Of a stretch of 64,000 nt of DNA, positions 27,694 to 39,977 are shown one piece after another. Location: contig NW_024045140.1 of NCBI RefSeq assembly GCF_012273895.1, positions 686,261-750,260 of the forward strand, read 5' to 3'. The notes under the pieces were generated by a model that did not search any database, was not told the DNA's origin, and worked only from the letters and a program-made list of their open reading frames with translations. Positions within the stretch are counted from its first letter, which is position 1, and each line of letters begins with the position of its first letter. Source of the DNA: Zerene cesonia (Eukaryota > Arthropoda > Insecta > Lepidoptera > Pieridae). Position numbers and translations under genes: made by a program.

Positions 27694-27773
27694 CACATAA
27701 TACCGTTAACCTGTGCTTCTGTTTTTTCATATCGGGCTAAGCATAGAGGTACCATTGATGATTTTAGTTTATT
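27694..27773 (-). CDS. Gene F internal exon (unidentified protein)
   Basis: 80 nt, with strong splice signals on both sides: acceptor TTTTGTTTTCAG before 27773 and donor TG|GTGAGT after 27694. Only one of the three frames is open. It is entered at phase 0 and left at phase 2, and encodes 26 residues of ordinary composition containing KLKSSMVPLCLARYEK. Amino-acid use is unlike that of the proline-rich genes nearby, so this is probably a different, housekeeping-like gene. I do not recognise the family. A Helitron (27476-27674) sits in the following intron. Confidence 0.45.
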
Positions 27774-27905
27774 CTGAAAACAAAATATACAAATCTTATA
27801 TATTATATATAATTGGAATCTCGGAATCGGCTCCAACGATTTTCATGAAATTTAGTATATAGGGGGTTTTGGGGGCAATAAATCGATCTAACTAGGAATC
27901 TCATT

Positions 27906-28480
27906 TAGAAAATGTCATATTCGTGTTTTATTCATGTTGACTTAAACTTATTTTTTAACAAATAGGAGGCGTTTGAGCAGTCCCAATTTATTATGACTCT
28001 TCTTGACGTCTATTGGCGAATAAAAATACTATTTTTTGGCGAATAATTAAAAGTTAAAACAAAAAAAAAAAATACCGAGCAAAGCTCTGTCATCCAGGTA
28101 CTGTTGTATTTATTATTGAATTGCACTTCGAATATAGTCGAATAACATCATGAGTTTAACCGACTGTTAATCCTATAACATATAATATGTTTTTTCATTT
28201 TATTTGGCGCGCGATACAGCCAGAATCGCTTGTGGGGTTTTGTCATATGACGTTTCGTTGTAATCAGAGTTGGCGTAATGACTTAAGCTATAGTACCTGG
28301 ATGACCGAGCTTTGCTCGGTATTTTTTTTTTGTTTTAACTTTAATCATTCGCCAAAAAATAGTATTATTATTCGCCAATAGATGTCAGGAAGAGTCATAA
28401 TAATTTGGGACTACTCAAACGCCTCCTATTTGTTAAAAAAGTAAGTTTAAGTCGATAAAACACGAATATGATATTTTCTA
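27906..28480. mobile_element. Long inverted-repeat (foldback) element
   Basis: The left arm 27906-28102 and right arm 28292-28480 are near-perfect inverted repeats of about 190 bp around a ~190-bp core. The arms contain ATTCGCCAAAAAATAGTATT, CAAACGCCTCCTATTTGTTA and CCTGGATGACCGAGCTTTG. Single arms recur at 37590-37740, 45470-45660 and 54465-54900, so this is a dispersed family. There is no coding capacity. Confidence 0.7.
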
Positions 28481-28499
28481 CATTGTTCTTTTTTCTTAC

Positions 28500-28528
28500 T
28501 CTAGCAAGATGGATATCAAGTGAGAGAT
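28500..28528 (-). CDS. Gene F candidate micro-exon
   Basis: 29 nt between TCTTTTAAG and AGA|GTAAGA. Read in the one open frame it gives LSLDIHLAR and ends at phase 0, which matches the phase-0 acceptor of the exon at 27773. An exon this short could be chance. The intervening intron would contain the inverted-repeat element 27906-28480. Confidence 0.25.
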
Positions 28529-29234
28529 CTTAAAAGACCATCACAATAAAACTAAATACTTATCAGGTGGTTATTTTCGTTGCCATGCTAATAATTTTAT
28601 TGTATATTTCTTTAGTCATAGAACCAAAAAGTTGTCACATGTGACATCTGTCACCCGTGTGTTTATGGCAACCCCTTTTAGGCCTCTGTCCCTGCAGCGG
28701 GAACAGGTCTGCTGACTATTGTCTCAATTATTTTGTATCAGAGTGGTATGACAGATCTGAAAGTCTACTGAATATAATATCAATGGTGTTCCATTGAAGC
28801 AGTGGAATACCAATACTCGTCTCTAAGGCCGACACATCCGCAACTCTCCAGGTTGTGGGATGCTTTTGGGTGGCATCAAGCAACGCTTACCTTCTTTGCC
28901 CTATATATAAAAAAAATAGCTACCTACTTATTTGGCAAGAGCAATTTATGGTATACTAGACGCTCGTTTCGGCTCCGCCCGGATATCAGGATTTTTTATC
29001 CCAAGAGAGCATTTAGCCGGGATAACAACTATCCTATCATCTAAGTCAGCACAAACCCTGTCTGTATACCAAATTTCATCAAAATCCGTTCAGTAGATTC
29101 AGCGTGATTGACGGACAAACGTCCAAACAAATTTTCACATTTATAATATAATAAATATAATAATAATAAAGCCTTTTTATTTCCAATCAACAATTTTAAA
29201 CAATGTTACATGCGATACAAAAAAAAATATAAAT

Positions 29235-30234
29235 NNNNNNNNNNNNNNNNNNNNNNNNNNNNNNNNNNNNNNNNNNNNNNNNNNNNNNNNNNNNNNNNNN
29301 NNNNNNNNNNNNNNNNNNNNNNNNNNNNNNNNNNNNNNNNNNNNNNNNNNNNNNNNNNNNNNNNNNNNNNNNNNNNNNNNNNNNNNNNNNNNNNNNNNNN
29401 NNNNNNNNNNNNNNNNNNNNNNNNNNNNNNNNNNNNNNNNNNNNNNNNNNNNNNNNNNNNNNNNNNNNNNNNNNNNNNNNNNNNNNNNNNNNNNNNNNNN
29501 NNNNNNNNNNNNNNNNNNNNNNNNNNNNNNNNNNNNNNNNNNNNNNNNNNNNNNNNNNNNNNNNNNNNNNNNNNNNNNNNNNNNNNNNNNNNNNNNNNNN
29601 NNNNNNNNNNNNNNNNNNNNNNNNNNNNNNNNNNNNNNNNNNNNNNNNNNNNNNNNNNNNNNNNNNNNNNNNNNNNNNNNNNNNNNNNNNNNNNNNNNNN
29701 NNNNNNNNNNNNNNNNNNNNNNNNNNNNNNNNNNNNNNNNNNNNNNNNNNNNNNNNNNNNNNNNNNNNNNNNNNNNNNNNNNNNNNNNNNNNNNNNNNNN
29801 NNNNNNNNNNNNNNNNNNNNNNNNNNNNNNNNNNNNNNNNNNNNNNNNNNNNNNNNNNNNNNNNNNNNNNNNNNNNNNNNNNNNNNNNNNNNNNNNNNNN
29901 NNNNNNNNNNNNNNNNNNNNNNNNNNNNNNNNNNNNNNNNNNNNNNNNNNNNNNNNNNNNNNNNNNNNNNNNNNNNNNNNNNNNNNNNNNNNNNNNNNNN
30001 NNNNNNNNNNNNNNNNNNNNNNNNNNNNNNNNNNNNNNNNNNNNNNNNNNNNNNNNNNNNNNNNNNNNNNNNNNNNNNNNNNNNNNNNNNNNNNNNNNNN
30101 NNNNNNNNNNNNNNNNNNNNNNNNNNNNNNNNNNNNNNNNNNNNNNNNNNNNNNNNNNNNNNNNNNNNNNNNNNNNNNNNNNNNNNNNNNNNNNNNNNNN
30201 NNNNNNNNNNNNNNNNNNNNNNNNNNNNNNNNNN
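29235..30234. other. Assembly gap (1,000 N)
   Basis: Exactly 1,000 undetermined bases. The gap lies between the first exon of gene F (30874-31014) and its next candidate exon (28500-28528), so coding exons of gene F may be hidden here. Confidence 0.99.
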
Positions 30235-30873
30235 TCTAACTGTTTAGAGGAATAGTTTTACGGAGCACTGACACTTAGGTGTGTACAATTCAAAGCACCG
30301 GGACCGAAAAAACACATTTATAATATTAGTGTGATTTTCCTTGTAGACACCGCGAGTTGTCACGTGACACCATTGCCATTAATGTATAAATACTTCATGG
30401 GACTACGATTTAGGTTTTGAATAGGAAATTTGACAAAATGATACATTTGGACGATAAATAGTGGTGATGAGGATTACGGAAAATTGATAGGTGGGTGCGA
30501 GACCAGGCGAGCGTGTAGGAAATTATAGATTTTTAAATTTATCTATGCATGTGGATAACATTACTGCTCGAATCGGTAAAGAAAAACATCGTGAGGAACC
30601 GAATGTCCGAGAATTAAAAGTTCGATGGCATTTGACATTTACAAACCCGCACTTGAGCATGGATTATGGCCTCAACCCTCATAGGAGGTCCGTATCCCAG
30701 CTGTGGGAACGTACATGGGCTGATGATGAAAGGTCATTTGACCGTAACGATAGTTCATTTCAATGAATCAGCAGTCTTGAGAGCTTTTCAGCAGAATGTC
30801 TGATAATGGCCTCAACCCTCACAAGCCCGACCCTGCAGTGGGAGGAATACTGATGATGATGATGAATACTTAC

Positions 30874-31014
30874 ATGGATGCATCACCTTCCCCGAACAGT
30901 AAATGAAGATATTGAAACATTGTAACATAATAGTTGAGCATAAATTCTTCACGGTTTAGGTGATTCGACATACGCCAAGCAATTAAAATATAATTCAGTT
31001 AATTCATTCGCCAT
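30874..31014 (-). CDS. Gene F first coding exon, with frameshift or alternative start
   Basis: An ATG in good context (AAACATGGCG) at 31014 opens 21 codons (MANELTELYFNCLAYVESPK then P) and stops at TGA. Skipping the single T at 30952 continues the frame for 26 more codons (EEFMLNYYVTMFQYLHLLFG and on) to the donor AT|GTAAGT after 30874, phase 2. The same downstream frame also has its own ATG, starting MSNHLNREEF, so translation from the second ATG would need no frameshift. Possible causes are a sequencing indel, a real lesion, or leader translation. The product is not recognised. Confidence 0.5.
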
Positions 31015-31720
31015 GTTTAAATTTGTGAAATTAATAATTACCAGCGAAACTGTATACATTTATATCGAAATAGCATGTACTATCAACCGTCTTCACAAAA
31101 TTGAGGATATCAATTCAATTGTATCTTATTTTGTTTGTTACTTTATAACATTTTACTGGCTGAACCGATTTTTATGAGTTTTTTATTAAAATCTGGTATC
31201 TAGTTTTGACAATTTGGAAGCAATTAGTTTTTTTTAGCCGGATTGTAAATATATTGTGGTAGTCGAGCACGCTTCGACACGAATTGGGTCAGACCGCACC
31301 GGGGAAGTACCACACACCCACAGAAAACCGGCGTGAATTAGTGGTAAGCCACTGTGTGTCGTACGGTGAGTGGGGGATCTGGAAGCCCGTATCCTATTCC
31401 TCATCTTTCCCAGTCCATTCCTTCTTTCCAGTCATTAATCCTTTCCTTTGCCCTTACCCTATTAAAGCGAGCAGCGCATTCGCAGAGGCACTACTTTTAC
31501 GAGTGATCACGGGCGGTGGTGATCGCTTACCATCAGGCGAACCACCAGCTCAGTTGCCCGCTAGGACGTAAAAAAAAATACAGGGTACACGTAAGCCTGA
31601 AACCATCTTATGATTATGAAAGGGAAAGTTAATATTTCGGATCGGAATTACACCTGGTGCGAATCCAGGTCTTTTGGTTAAGGTAAACGGATTTATACAC
31701 GGAGTAGATGTAGCAATGCA

Positions 31721-31897
31721 TTAGTTATACCGAAGCACCACACATCACGTTTTAAGGGTGGATTCAAGTATTCTGCTTCAAAGATTTGGAATGACCTCCC
31801 ACCACCCTTAAACCTTAGTATGTCATATGTATCGTTCAATTACAAATACAAAATGATGCTTCTGAACAAACAAACAGCAGACTCGACACATTTATAA
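31721..31897 (+). pseudogene. LINE reverse-transcriptase C-terminal remnant
   Basis: An open frame ending at TAA (31895-31897) contains SASKIWNDLP, then SYVSFNYKYK, matching the usual C-terminal pattern of non-LTR reverse transcriptases (a-K-x-W-N-x-L-P ... S-x-x-x-F-K). It is preceded and followed by repeat sequence, with no intact upstream ORF, so it is a 5'-truncated LINE. Confidence 0.6.
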
Positions 31898-33725
31898 AGC
31901 AATTATTATTTTTTAGTTATGTCAAATGTATTTTATATACGTCCCGGCTCCGCCCGGGTTGTCATTTATCTTAATTAAAATTATTTAAACTATCCTATCT
32001 CTCAAGTTGGATCAAACTGCACATGGTGTGCGAATTTTATTATAATCGGTTAAGTGGTTTAGGAGTTTTGAGGACAAACATTGTGACACGAGATTTATAT
32101 ATATTAAGATTATTATATATTTGATTAAACACTTATTTATTTTTAATTATAACAATTTTATTTACAACTATCTGTTTAATTAATATATACTGTGCATTTA
32201 TATGATATGGTTGGTACCTGGACAAATATATAAAAACCTCGAACGAAGCACGTGGGCAGACTGAAAATCAGCGCTGTTCGGGGGTTAAAGCCCGTCAGCA
32301 TGGTTGAGTCTGTCCCGTTTGCCATGTTCATTTTTTTATGTTAATTTAAATTTATATTAGTTTTAATTTTGATTTTTAGTTTTATAGCATTGAAATGCTT
32401 TATAAATGAGAAATTTTGAAAGAATAGAAAAAATTTGATCACGAGGCAGGATTCGAACCTGCGTTTCTTGCCTACGGTTAGGCAATCAATCAATCAAATC
32501 ATCAATTTTTTCTATTCTTTCAAAATTTCTCATTTAGTTTTAATTTTTTAAATTATATTAGTTTTTCCATGGGTTTGTTTTTTTTCATGTTAGTTTTTGT
32601 TTTTAATGTGGCAATAAAACTTGTTTTCTTTCTTTCTTTCTTTCCAATAAATTTTCATTTTGCACATGGAATTTAAGAACATTGTACCGGCCCGCAGGCC
32701 TCCAGCTATTGTGTCAGAAAAGCTGGAGAGCCCGGGCAGGGAATCGAGAGAGCTGGAAGAAAATACTGGACCAGGCCAAGGCCCACTCGCGGCTTTAGAG
32801 CCTCATATGATGATGATCCTATTCAGGATAATGTAAAATCATGATATTATTGTATCGTCACCGATCCTTGTGCTTTGTGCTTGTGATATATGTGCTGATT
32901 ACTTAGTTTGAAATGAATCTGTCCGTTTGTCTAAATCGAGTCTAAAAGGGTTGCTACCATACAAACATACAGAAGCTATTAATGTTTAAACTATTATTCA
33001 CTTGACACGCCTAAACAATATGTTGCCATGACAACCAGAATTCTAATAGATGTTGTGATATAATTTTGTATTCATCATCATCAGTCCACATTTGTTCTCA
33101 TATTAGGGACGCAGGTCTAAGACAGTTCATGTCATAATACACGTTGGGCAAGTGGGAGTTGGTATTTGTAATTAATATTTATTTACATAAGTTGTTATAA
33201 TAGTTATTGCTAATACTTGTCCACCACTTAGGTCGTCGTGTACTGATATATCTGTTTTCTTGTTTATTTGCTTCGATCTTTTACGATTACTTCTTAATTT
33301 AAACAAGTTTTTACTATTTTGATTAGGCGTTGCCACGGTTCGGCGAAATTATAGGGGTTAAACTTTTTCTCAATTTATAAAACACTAGCATATTCGGCCA
33401 CGCGTTGCTGTAGCTGAGTAATAATTAAATATTAAGATTATATGGGATAATTAATCGAATCTTCTATTATAATATTAATCTTCTGTCTTAAGTTGGACCA
33501 AATTACACATAAAATTCCAAATTTCATCAAAATCGGTTGAGTTGATAAAGAGTTCATTGGGAACATACATCATGGATTTTTATATATTAAGATTTGAATG
33601 TATTAAAAACAATCTTAAATGTTTTCTATAGATCTTTAAAGACAATTTTTACCCCTCTCCTTTATCGGTACAACAACAATGCTATAAGCTAAATAAATAA
33701 AAATAAATGTAATAAAACATGTCAA

Positions 33726-33735
33726 TTTATTTATT
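33726..33735 (-). terminator. Polyadenylation signal of gene E
   Basis: Two overlapping AATAAA hexamers (AATAAATAAA) on the minus strand directly after the stop codon of gene E. Confidence 0.6.
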
Positions 33736-33747
33736 GTCTATTTACAA

Positions 33748-33872
33748 TCAGTCTGATGAGTCACCAAGGACAGTATCTGCCACTGCTTCGGGTAGACTGA
33801 GCAAACTTTTCAGTAGACCACTGGATACTTTTTTCTTTGTTGATGTAAGCACAGACTCTATATTGTTGCCAG
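33748..33872 (-). CDS. Gene E terminal exon (unidentified protein)
   Basis: 125 nt after a strong acceptor (CCCTTTTTTCAG), entered at phase 1. It encodes 40 residues ending SLLSLPEAVADTVLGDSSD and a TGA at 33748-33750. AATAAATAAA follows 12 nt later, as expected for a compact 3' UTR. A 1-nt shifted frame is also open for most of the exon, but it lacks this tidy end. The upstream exons were not firmly found; 36650-36699 is one candidate. The family is not recognised. A damaged second copy is at 47181-47330. Confidence 0.6.
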
Positions 33873-34345
33873 CTGAAAAAAGGGACGTTGTTTAAATAGT
33901 GATATTAATTATCTACACAAACAACTTATTATATAGCTGAAATTTTGGTAAGATTTTAAATATTATTGAAATATGGGTGGCTGGAAGGCTAGGCGTTTCT
34001 ACGGTATGGCAAATAATGCGGGCCCGAATCCCGCCTCGTGATCAAAATTTTTTCTAAAATTTCTTACTGTTAATAAGCTATTTATCAAGAAAATAATACC
34101 TTTATGGTACATTTTATTGTACTGCCTTCCAACATTTGCCAGATTCCACGAGAAAACAATGTATTACCAGAGGCGCTTCGTGAACTAACCCACGGACACA
34201 GTAAATTTATTAAAACATATGGTATTATTTAATTCTAAATGATTTTCTGTTTAGCTTTCACGCGCTGTATTAACGCCTTGGTGAGTTTCAGCGTTCTGTA
34301 TACTGTGATTTTTATATTCATATTTATTGTGAGATAACTAGCGAG

Positions 34346-34553
34346 TCCTACTAATATTATAAATGCGAAAGTTTGTAAGGATGTGTGTGCGTTTGTTGCT
34401 CTTTCACGCAATAACTACAGAATCGATTGCAATGAACTTTGGTACGTAGATCGCTGGACAACTGGAATAACATATACGCAACTTTTTATCCCGATGTACC
34501 TACGGGTACCGTGTAAGCCCGTATACGCGGGCGAAACAGCGGGGCGCAGCTAG
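34346..34553 (+). mobile_element. Helitron (Lep1-like)
   Basis: Complete, ends GCGCAGCTAG; base A precedes and C follows. Confidence 0.75.
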
Positions 34554-36649
34554 CATATTAATAAAAGAAATTAAAAAGTTATTTTTGAAACCAATAAATG
34601 TTAAAATGTTCTTGATATTTGCAAATAGTTCTTTCCAAATAACCGATATAATATAAATATATCATTTGCTTTTGCCCAAAAAAAAAAAAAAAAAATGTGT
34701 CAAAATAAAAAAAAAAACAGATTTTGGCGCCTTATTTACGTCGTTATTTATGCTTTGTTTAGAACAACATAGGCATGCTTCTTAATTAGTATTTCGTAGT
34801 AAGAATGGATATGGTAATGGGTTTTAAATAAGTTAATTTCAATAAATATTTTTATAATTCATTCCTACAAAAGAGGTCACCGAAAAAAGGTGCCGCCCCA
34901 TTTTAAAATGGGTTCAAATCCAATCCTAACAAGCACAAATGAATCACATCCATCAGTTGAACATCCACGCAGTTAAACACAGTCTAATTGAGAACCCCTT
35001 TCTTTTAGAGAACCCCAGTTTACACACCTCTAGACACGTCATCTTTAGGCTGACTGGTTTTATCTTCCAACTTGATTATAATAGGGGGGTATGGGGTATT
35101 CGTCCTGTACGGGCACTGAGTATAGTAGTTGACCCCCGCTGTGGGTAAGTTTGTGGGGACGGAACACGGGACCATGGTTGGGTGAGATAATGCCTGGAGT
35201 ATTTCTGAAAAGTTAATAATTAAAAGATAGTATTACTCAGAGTAATGGTGGGTTTTGGACTACAATCAGAATTTCATAGCGGGAAACTGAGCTGGTGGTT
35301 CGCCTGGTGGTAAACGATCACCACCGCTCATGAAGATTCGCAGAGGTTCAGACCTTCGCTTTTAAGGGATAAGGGATAAGCACACGATTGATGACTGGAA
35401 AGAAGGAATGGAAAGGGCTAGGAGGAGGAAATAGGCCTCCAACTCTCCCACTCACCGTACGAAACACAATAGCAAGCTATTATTTCACGCCGGTCTCCTG
35501 TGGGGGTCTGGTACCTCCCTTTTGCGAGCTAGCCCAATTCGTGCCGAAGTGTGCTCGACTCCCACAATAAAGGTTCGATAACGGATGGACGTACAAGAAA
35601 TAAACAAATTTTTAACACACTTTTATCAGCTCCAACTGTATGTTTGTAACCGACTTCTTTAGACTCGATTTTGCCCCACTTTAAACGGATAGATTGAACC
35701 CAAACTCTGTACACTTATCGCGGATCGGTGACAATACAATAGTTTCATGAGTTTATCTTATTATCCTGATTAGGATCGACGAGTTAAATTATTTTTTTCC
35801 TTATGAACACTGTATTTTAACAAGTGAGAAAACTCAATTGATTCTATCTTTAGAGCGTGTTTTGGAGTTATAATTGACTGTATTTATTTTATTATTCAAG
35901 TAGCCTTTGCCGGCGGCTTCGCGCTAAATTCGGAGTAGCTCAATTAATGTTATTATACATATAAACCTTCCTCTTGAATCACTCTATCTATTAAAAAAAC
36001 CCCATCAAAATTCGTTGCGTAGTTTTAAAGATTTAAGCATACATAGGGACATAGGGACAAAACGACTTTGTGTTATACTTTAGTGATTTATCTGTATCTT
36101 ATCCACTTCACAATTACTTAAAATCGTGAAAGAGGAGGAAATCGGGATGTCCAAGAATCAAAAGTTGCCAGATTTTTATTGTTGAAATAGAAACTACTCA
36201 TATTATAAATGCTTTTAGCATTGCTAATCTACCTCTTTAACGAGTAAAAGGTTTTTTTTGAACATTTAAAAATCGATCAAGCGCGAGTCGGGCTCGTGAC
36301 ACTAAGGGCTCCGTACAAACAAGCTAAAAAGCAACTGCAAAAAATGGTAACTCAACAAATAAATGGTTGCCAACTGTTGCTTAACCAAGATTTTTTTATT
36401 ATTCGTTATTATAGTAGTCGCGGAAATATGTCATAACTAAAAAATTCTACCGTCTAACTATCACGATTCATAATATATAGAATGGTGAAAGAAAGAAAAA
36501 AGAAGGAAGAAATGAAGATATTTTTTTCTTTTCTTTCGCTCTTTCATGGTGTCAAACAGACAGACAGATGAACACGGAAGTCTTAGTAATAGCGTCCCAT
36601 TTTACCCCATATCGGAAACGAGACATCTAATATAAAATAAGTTACTTAC

Positions 36650-36699
36650 GAAACAAAAGAAATATCCATTGAAGGCGCATTTTTCGTTCAGAAACCTAA
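36650..36699 (-). CDS. Candidate exon, possibly of gene E
   Basis: 50 nt between TTCATTGCAG and TTC|GTAAGT, open in one frame (RFLNEKCAFNGYFFCF), leaving at phase 0. The terminal exon of gene E needs phase 1, so at least one further exon would be required between them. The short length keeps confidence low. Confidence 0.25.
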
Positions 36700-37182
36700 C
36701 TGCAATGAACTAAGTGCGTATATAACTGTTAAACTAATAATTCATGAACCCTTACAAATTAATTGGTTTCGCTGTTATAGGTAAAAATGTTTTGAAACTT
36801 TTGTATTTTGTATATTTTTACGCGAAAACTGCTGGACGGATTCGAAGTAATTCTGCAACTTTACTGAGTGACGTAGACTTTGTATCTCTCTATAAAGAGG
36901 AAACATTTGTGATTTTGTATGTATGTTTGTAATGTTTTTTACAAAAACCACTGGATCGATGTTTGAAGTTCATCCGGCATTCGAAAGCCTCATTACTCCG
37001 AAGTGAAATGGGCTATATTTTATTCATACCTCGGGCTATATCGAGCGAAGCCGGGACGATAACTAGATAAATAATATTATAAAAAGTTTTTTATATATTT
37101 TCATACATAATACATTTAGGTTTAATGTTTTAACAAGATTATAAATGCCATTGGACTATAGATTTATTGGCTTACACATCTA

Positions 37183-37380
37183 CTAGCGGCGCCCTGCGGT
37201 TTCGCCCGCGTTAGTCCGTATCCCGAAGGAATATCAGGATAAAAAGTTGCCTATATGTTATTCCAGTTGTTCATCTATCTATGTACCAAATTTCATTGCA
37301 ATCGGTTCAGTAGTTTTTGCGTGAAAGAGCAACAAACGCATACATCCTTACAAACTTTCGCATTTATAATGTTAGTAGGA
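37183..37380 (-). mobile_element. Helitron (Lep1-like)
   Basis: Complete, 198 bp, CTAG at 37183-37186. Confidence 0.75.
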
Positions 37381-37525
37381 AGGATAGGATTTACACGATA
37401 ACTAGCTATTGCCCGCGGCTTCACACGTGTTACATTCGGAGTAGTTTAATAGATGTTATTATACATAAAACCTTTCTCTTGAATCGTTATTTATCTTATA
37501 CCTTTAAACGAGCAATTCTTGTATA

Positions 37526-37532
37526 TATATAT

Positions 37533-37586
<54 letters not shown>
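37526..37586. repeat. (TA)n microsatellite
   Basis: About 60 bp of TA, one of several in the window (also 45691-45722 and 51690-51716); a TAATA array lies at 38305-38356. Confidence 0.9.
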
Positions 37587-37588
<2 letters not shown>

Positions 37589-39929
37589 GCTCCAACGATT
37601 TTCATGAAATTTAGTATATAGGGGTTTTCGGGGGCGATAAATCGATCTAGCTAGGAATTTTTTTTAGAAAATGTCATATTCGTGTTTTATTCGTGTTTTT
37701 TTTTCCTGACATCTATTGGTGAATAATAATACTATTTTGTTTCGTAGATAGCTGGACAACTGAAATAACACATAGGCACTTTTTATACCGATATTCCTAC
37801 GGGATTCGGTTACGAAGCACGCTTACGCGGTTTCAACCGCGGGTCACAGCTAGTTAAGAATAAACGGAACAAAATCCGTTGCATAGTTTTAAAGATTTAA
37901 ACATACATAGGAACAGAGAAAGTGACTTTGTTTTATACCATGTAGTGATATTTATGTAATACAAGACGCTCGGCCTGGCTCCGCCCGCATATTAAGAATC
38001 CGTTCAGTAGTTTCAGTGTGATTGACGAACAAACATCCAAAGAAGCAAACTTTCACATTTATATTTTTTATTTATTTAACTCTTCTACAAAATTGTACAT
38101 GTAATTAAACTTAAATCTATCTTTTAATATATAAAATTCTCGTGTCACAGTTTTCGTTGCCATACTCCTCCGAAACGGCTTGACCGATTCCTCTGAAATT
38201 TGGTAAGCATATTGTGTAGGTCTGAGAATCGGCCAACATCTAATTTTTATCCCGATATTCCTACGGGATACGGACTTACGCGGGTGAAACCGCGGGGCGC
38301 AGCTAGTATAATATAATATAATATAATATATAATATAATATAATATAATATAATATATGTTTGAAATGTGATTACTAGCTGCATCCTGTGGTCTTACTCG
38401 CGTAAATGAAATTCCTATAAATATCAGCAATTATAACTTAGAGAGAGCCATTATTTCTAATAATGTTCCTTTTATATTTACAGGTAAGAAAGCTGCAATA
38501 TGTAAATATGGTATGATTTATATCCATTTTAGTAGAAATTGGTAGAGATTAGTAGAAATTTTATTAAGCTTTGTAATGTCATTTTAATGTTTTATTAACA
38601 TAGTAACACTCGACATACAAATCATTATTAATAAAGACTAAACTGCCTCTAAATTTAAATTTTATATTTACATGGACGCACTAAGCTCTTGAGGAGGGCT
38701 TTCAAATAGAAAAAGATTCATATAAATGGGTTTACGCAAGTATACGCTATAAGAAACACAAAAATAGAGTCGAATTACATCCTCGCTAATAAGAGCGTTT
38801 TAAAAAACTCTATTTTCCATCTTCTTTCTTCTTTCTTCGACGAAAATGTCAGCGTCTAAATTTTTAGTTACTAAAAAGGTTTTGTATGATTATCTTAATA
38901 TATAAAAATCCAGTGTCATGATGTACGTTCCCAATGAACTCTTCACCAACTCAATCGATTTTGATGAAATTTGACATTTTATTTGTAATTTGGTCCAACT
39001 TAAGATATAAGATAGTTTTTGTTTCGATTCATTATCCCAATAATAAATAAATAACAATAAATTTAGCCCTAGCCACAGCAACGCGTGGCCGGGTATGCTA
39101 ATTTAATTATACATTGGTTTAAATAAGAAATATTTTGCAATAATATAAACTCTTTGACACAAATTTTCGAGATAATTTATTCTATATTTTTACCAATAGC
39201 CTCATTACATCCGACCGCCAGGACCGCCTCCTTGGTACAGTGGTTAATGCGTGAGCGTAGAACCGAGGGGTCCTGGGTTCAATTCCCGGTGGGGACGCAC
39301 AAAAAAAAGTCTCGGTCTGGCAGGACACAGATGGCTGATCACCTACTTGTCCCCAAAGAAGATCGATCAGTGAAACGGATGTACATCATCTGCCCCATAC
39401 CCCACTAGGGGACACGGGACTTCACTTTTTTTCATTACATCAAAATCAGTGACATGTTTTAGTTCTAAACGTTTGACAAACAGACTTTCGCTTCTATCTC
39501 TATTTATATTAAATTTTCACAATGTTAGTAACCATACTCCTCCATAACGGTTAGACCGATTCTAATGGAATTTTGTGATCATATCGGGTAGATAAGAATA
39601 GGCCAACATCTATTTTTCATGCCCCTAAATGATGAGACAGAACAGCATTTGCTGAGTCAGCTACTAATCTTATAAATTTGGATATTTTTCATACTCCTAA
39701 ATGATAAAAATAAGGCAGAACAGCGTTTGCCGGGTCAGCTCGTACTATAGATATGACTGCCATTCGAGAGAAGCCACAGGCTGAATCTAGCAATTTCGCG
39801 AACCTCCTACCGATGCTAAAGAATCCATTCACGTCACACAGTCACATGAACTAATTAAAATTGAGATGTTTTCAAAAAACATTTTTCAATTAAATCCTAA
39901 TTGCGTAATGCTCTGAACCATGAAATGGG

Positions 39930-39936
39930 TATAAAA
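39930..39936 (+). promoter_or_regulatory. TATA box of gene A
   Basis: TATAAAA, 48 nt upstream of the gene A start codon. The expected transcription start about 30 nt downstream leaves a 5' UTR of roughly 15-20 nt. Confidence 0.75.
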
Positions 39937-39977
39937 TGTGGTGCAAATGGTACACTACCATAGAGTGGTGGAGCACA

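Larger units (their letters stand above)
31015..33747. other. Repeats between genes F and E
   Basis: Contains SINE3 (31261-31578), a LINE ORF2 tail (31721-31897), Helitron-like fragments (31945-32107 and 33370-33595), fragments of the tRNA-derived SINE (32397-32560), a dispersed repeat around 32840-32960 and a decayed SINE2 piece (33070-33170). No gene was seen apart from the ends of E and F. Confidence 0.6.
33873..39929. other. Repeat-rich stretch between gene E and gene A
   Basis: Holds a tRNA-like SINE (33979-34055), Helitrons (34346-34553, 35898-36090, 37183-37380, 37740-37853, 38130-38305), SINE3 (35277-35573), SINE1 (39223-39426), a dispersed repeat (36270-36610) and TA/TAATA simple repeats. 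Remaining exons of gene E may lie here. A short ORF after a pyrimidine-rich leader (ATG at about 38849) is interrupted by a repeat. Confidence 0.55.

Noticed and set aside
30491..30766. 91-codon open frame
   Set aside because: Lies within a SINE2 copy; the same sequence recurs at 12896-13211 and 47341-47636.
34238..34275. 26-nt plus-strand micro-exon between TTCTGTTTAG and TTG|GTGAGT
   Set aside because: Good splice signals, but no neighbouring exons or coding context.
38431..38492. Possible terminal exon on the minus strand (19 codons after ATATTGCAG)
   Set aside because: Too short to distinguish from chance, no poly(A) signal, and flanked by repeats.
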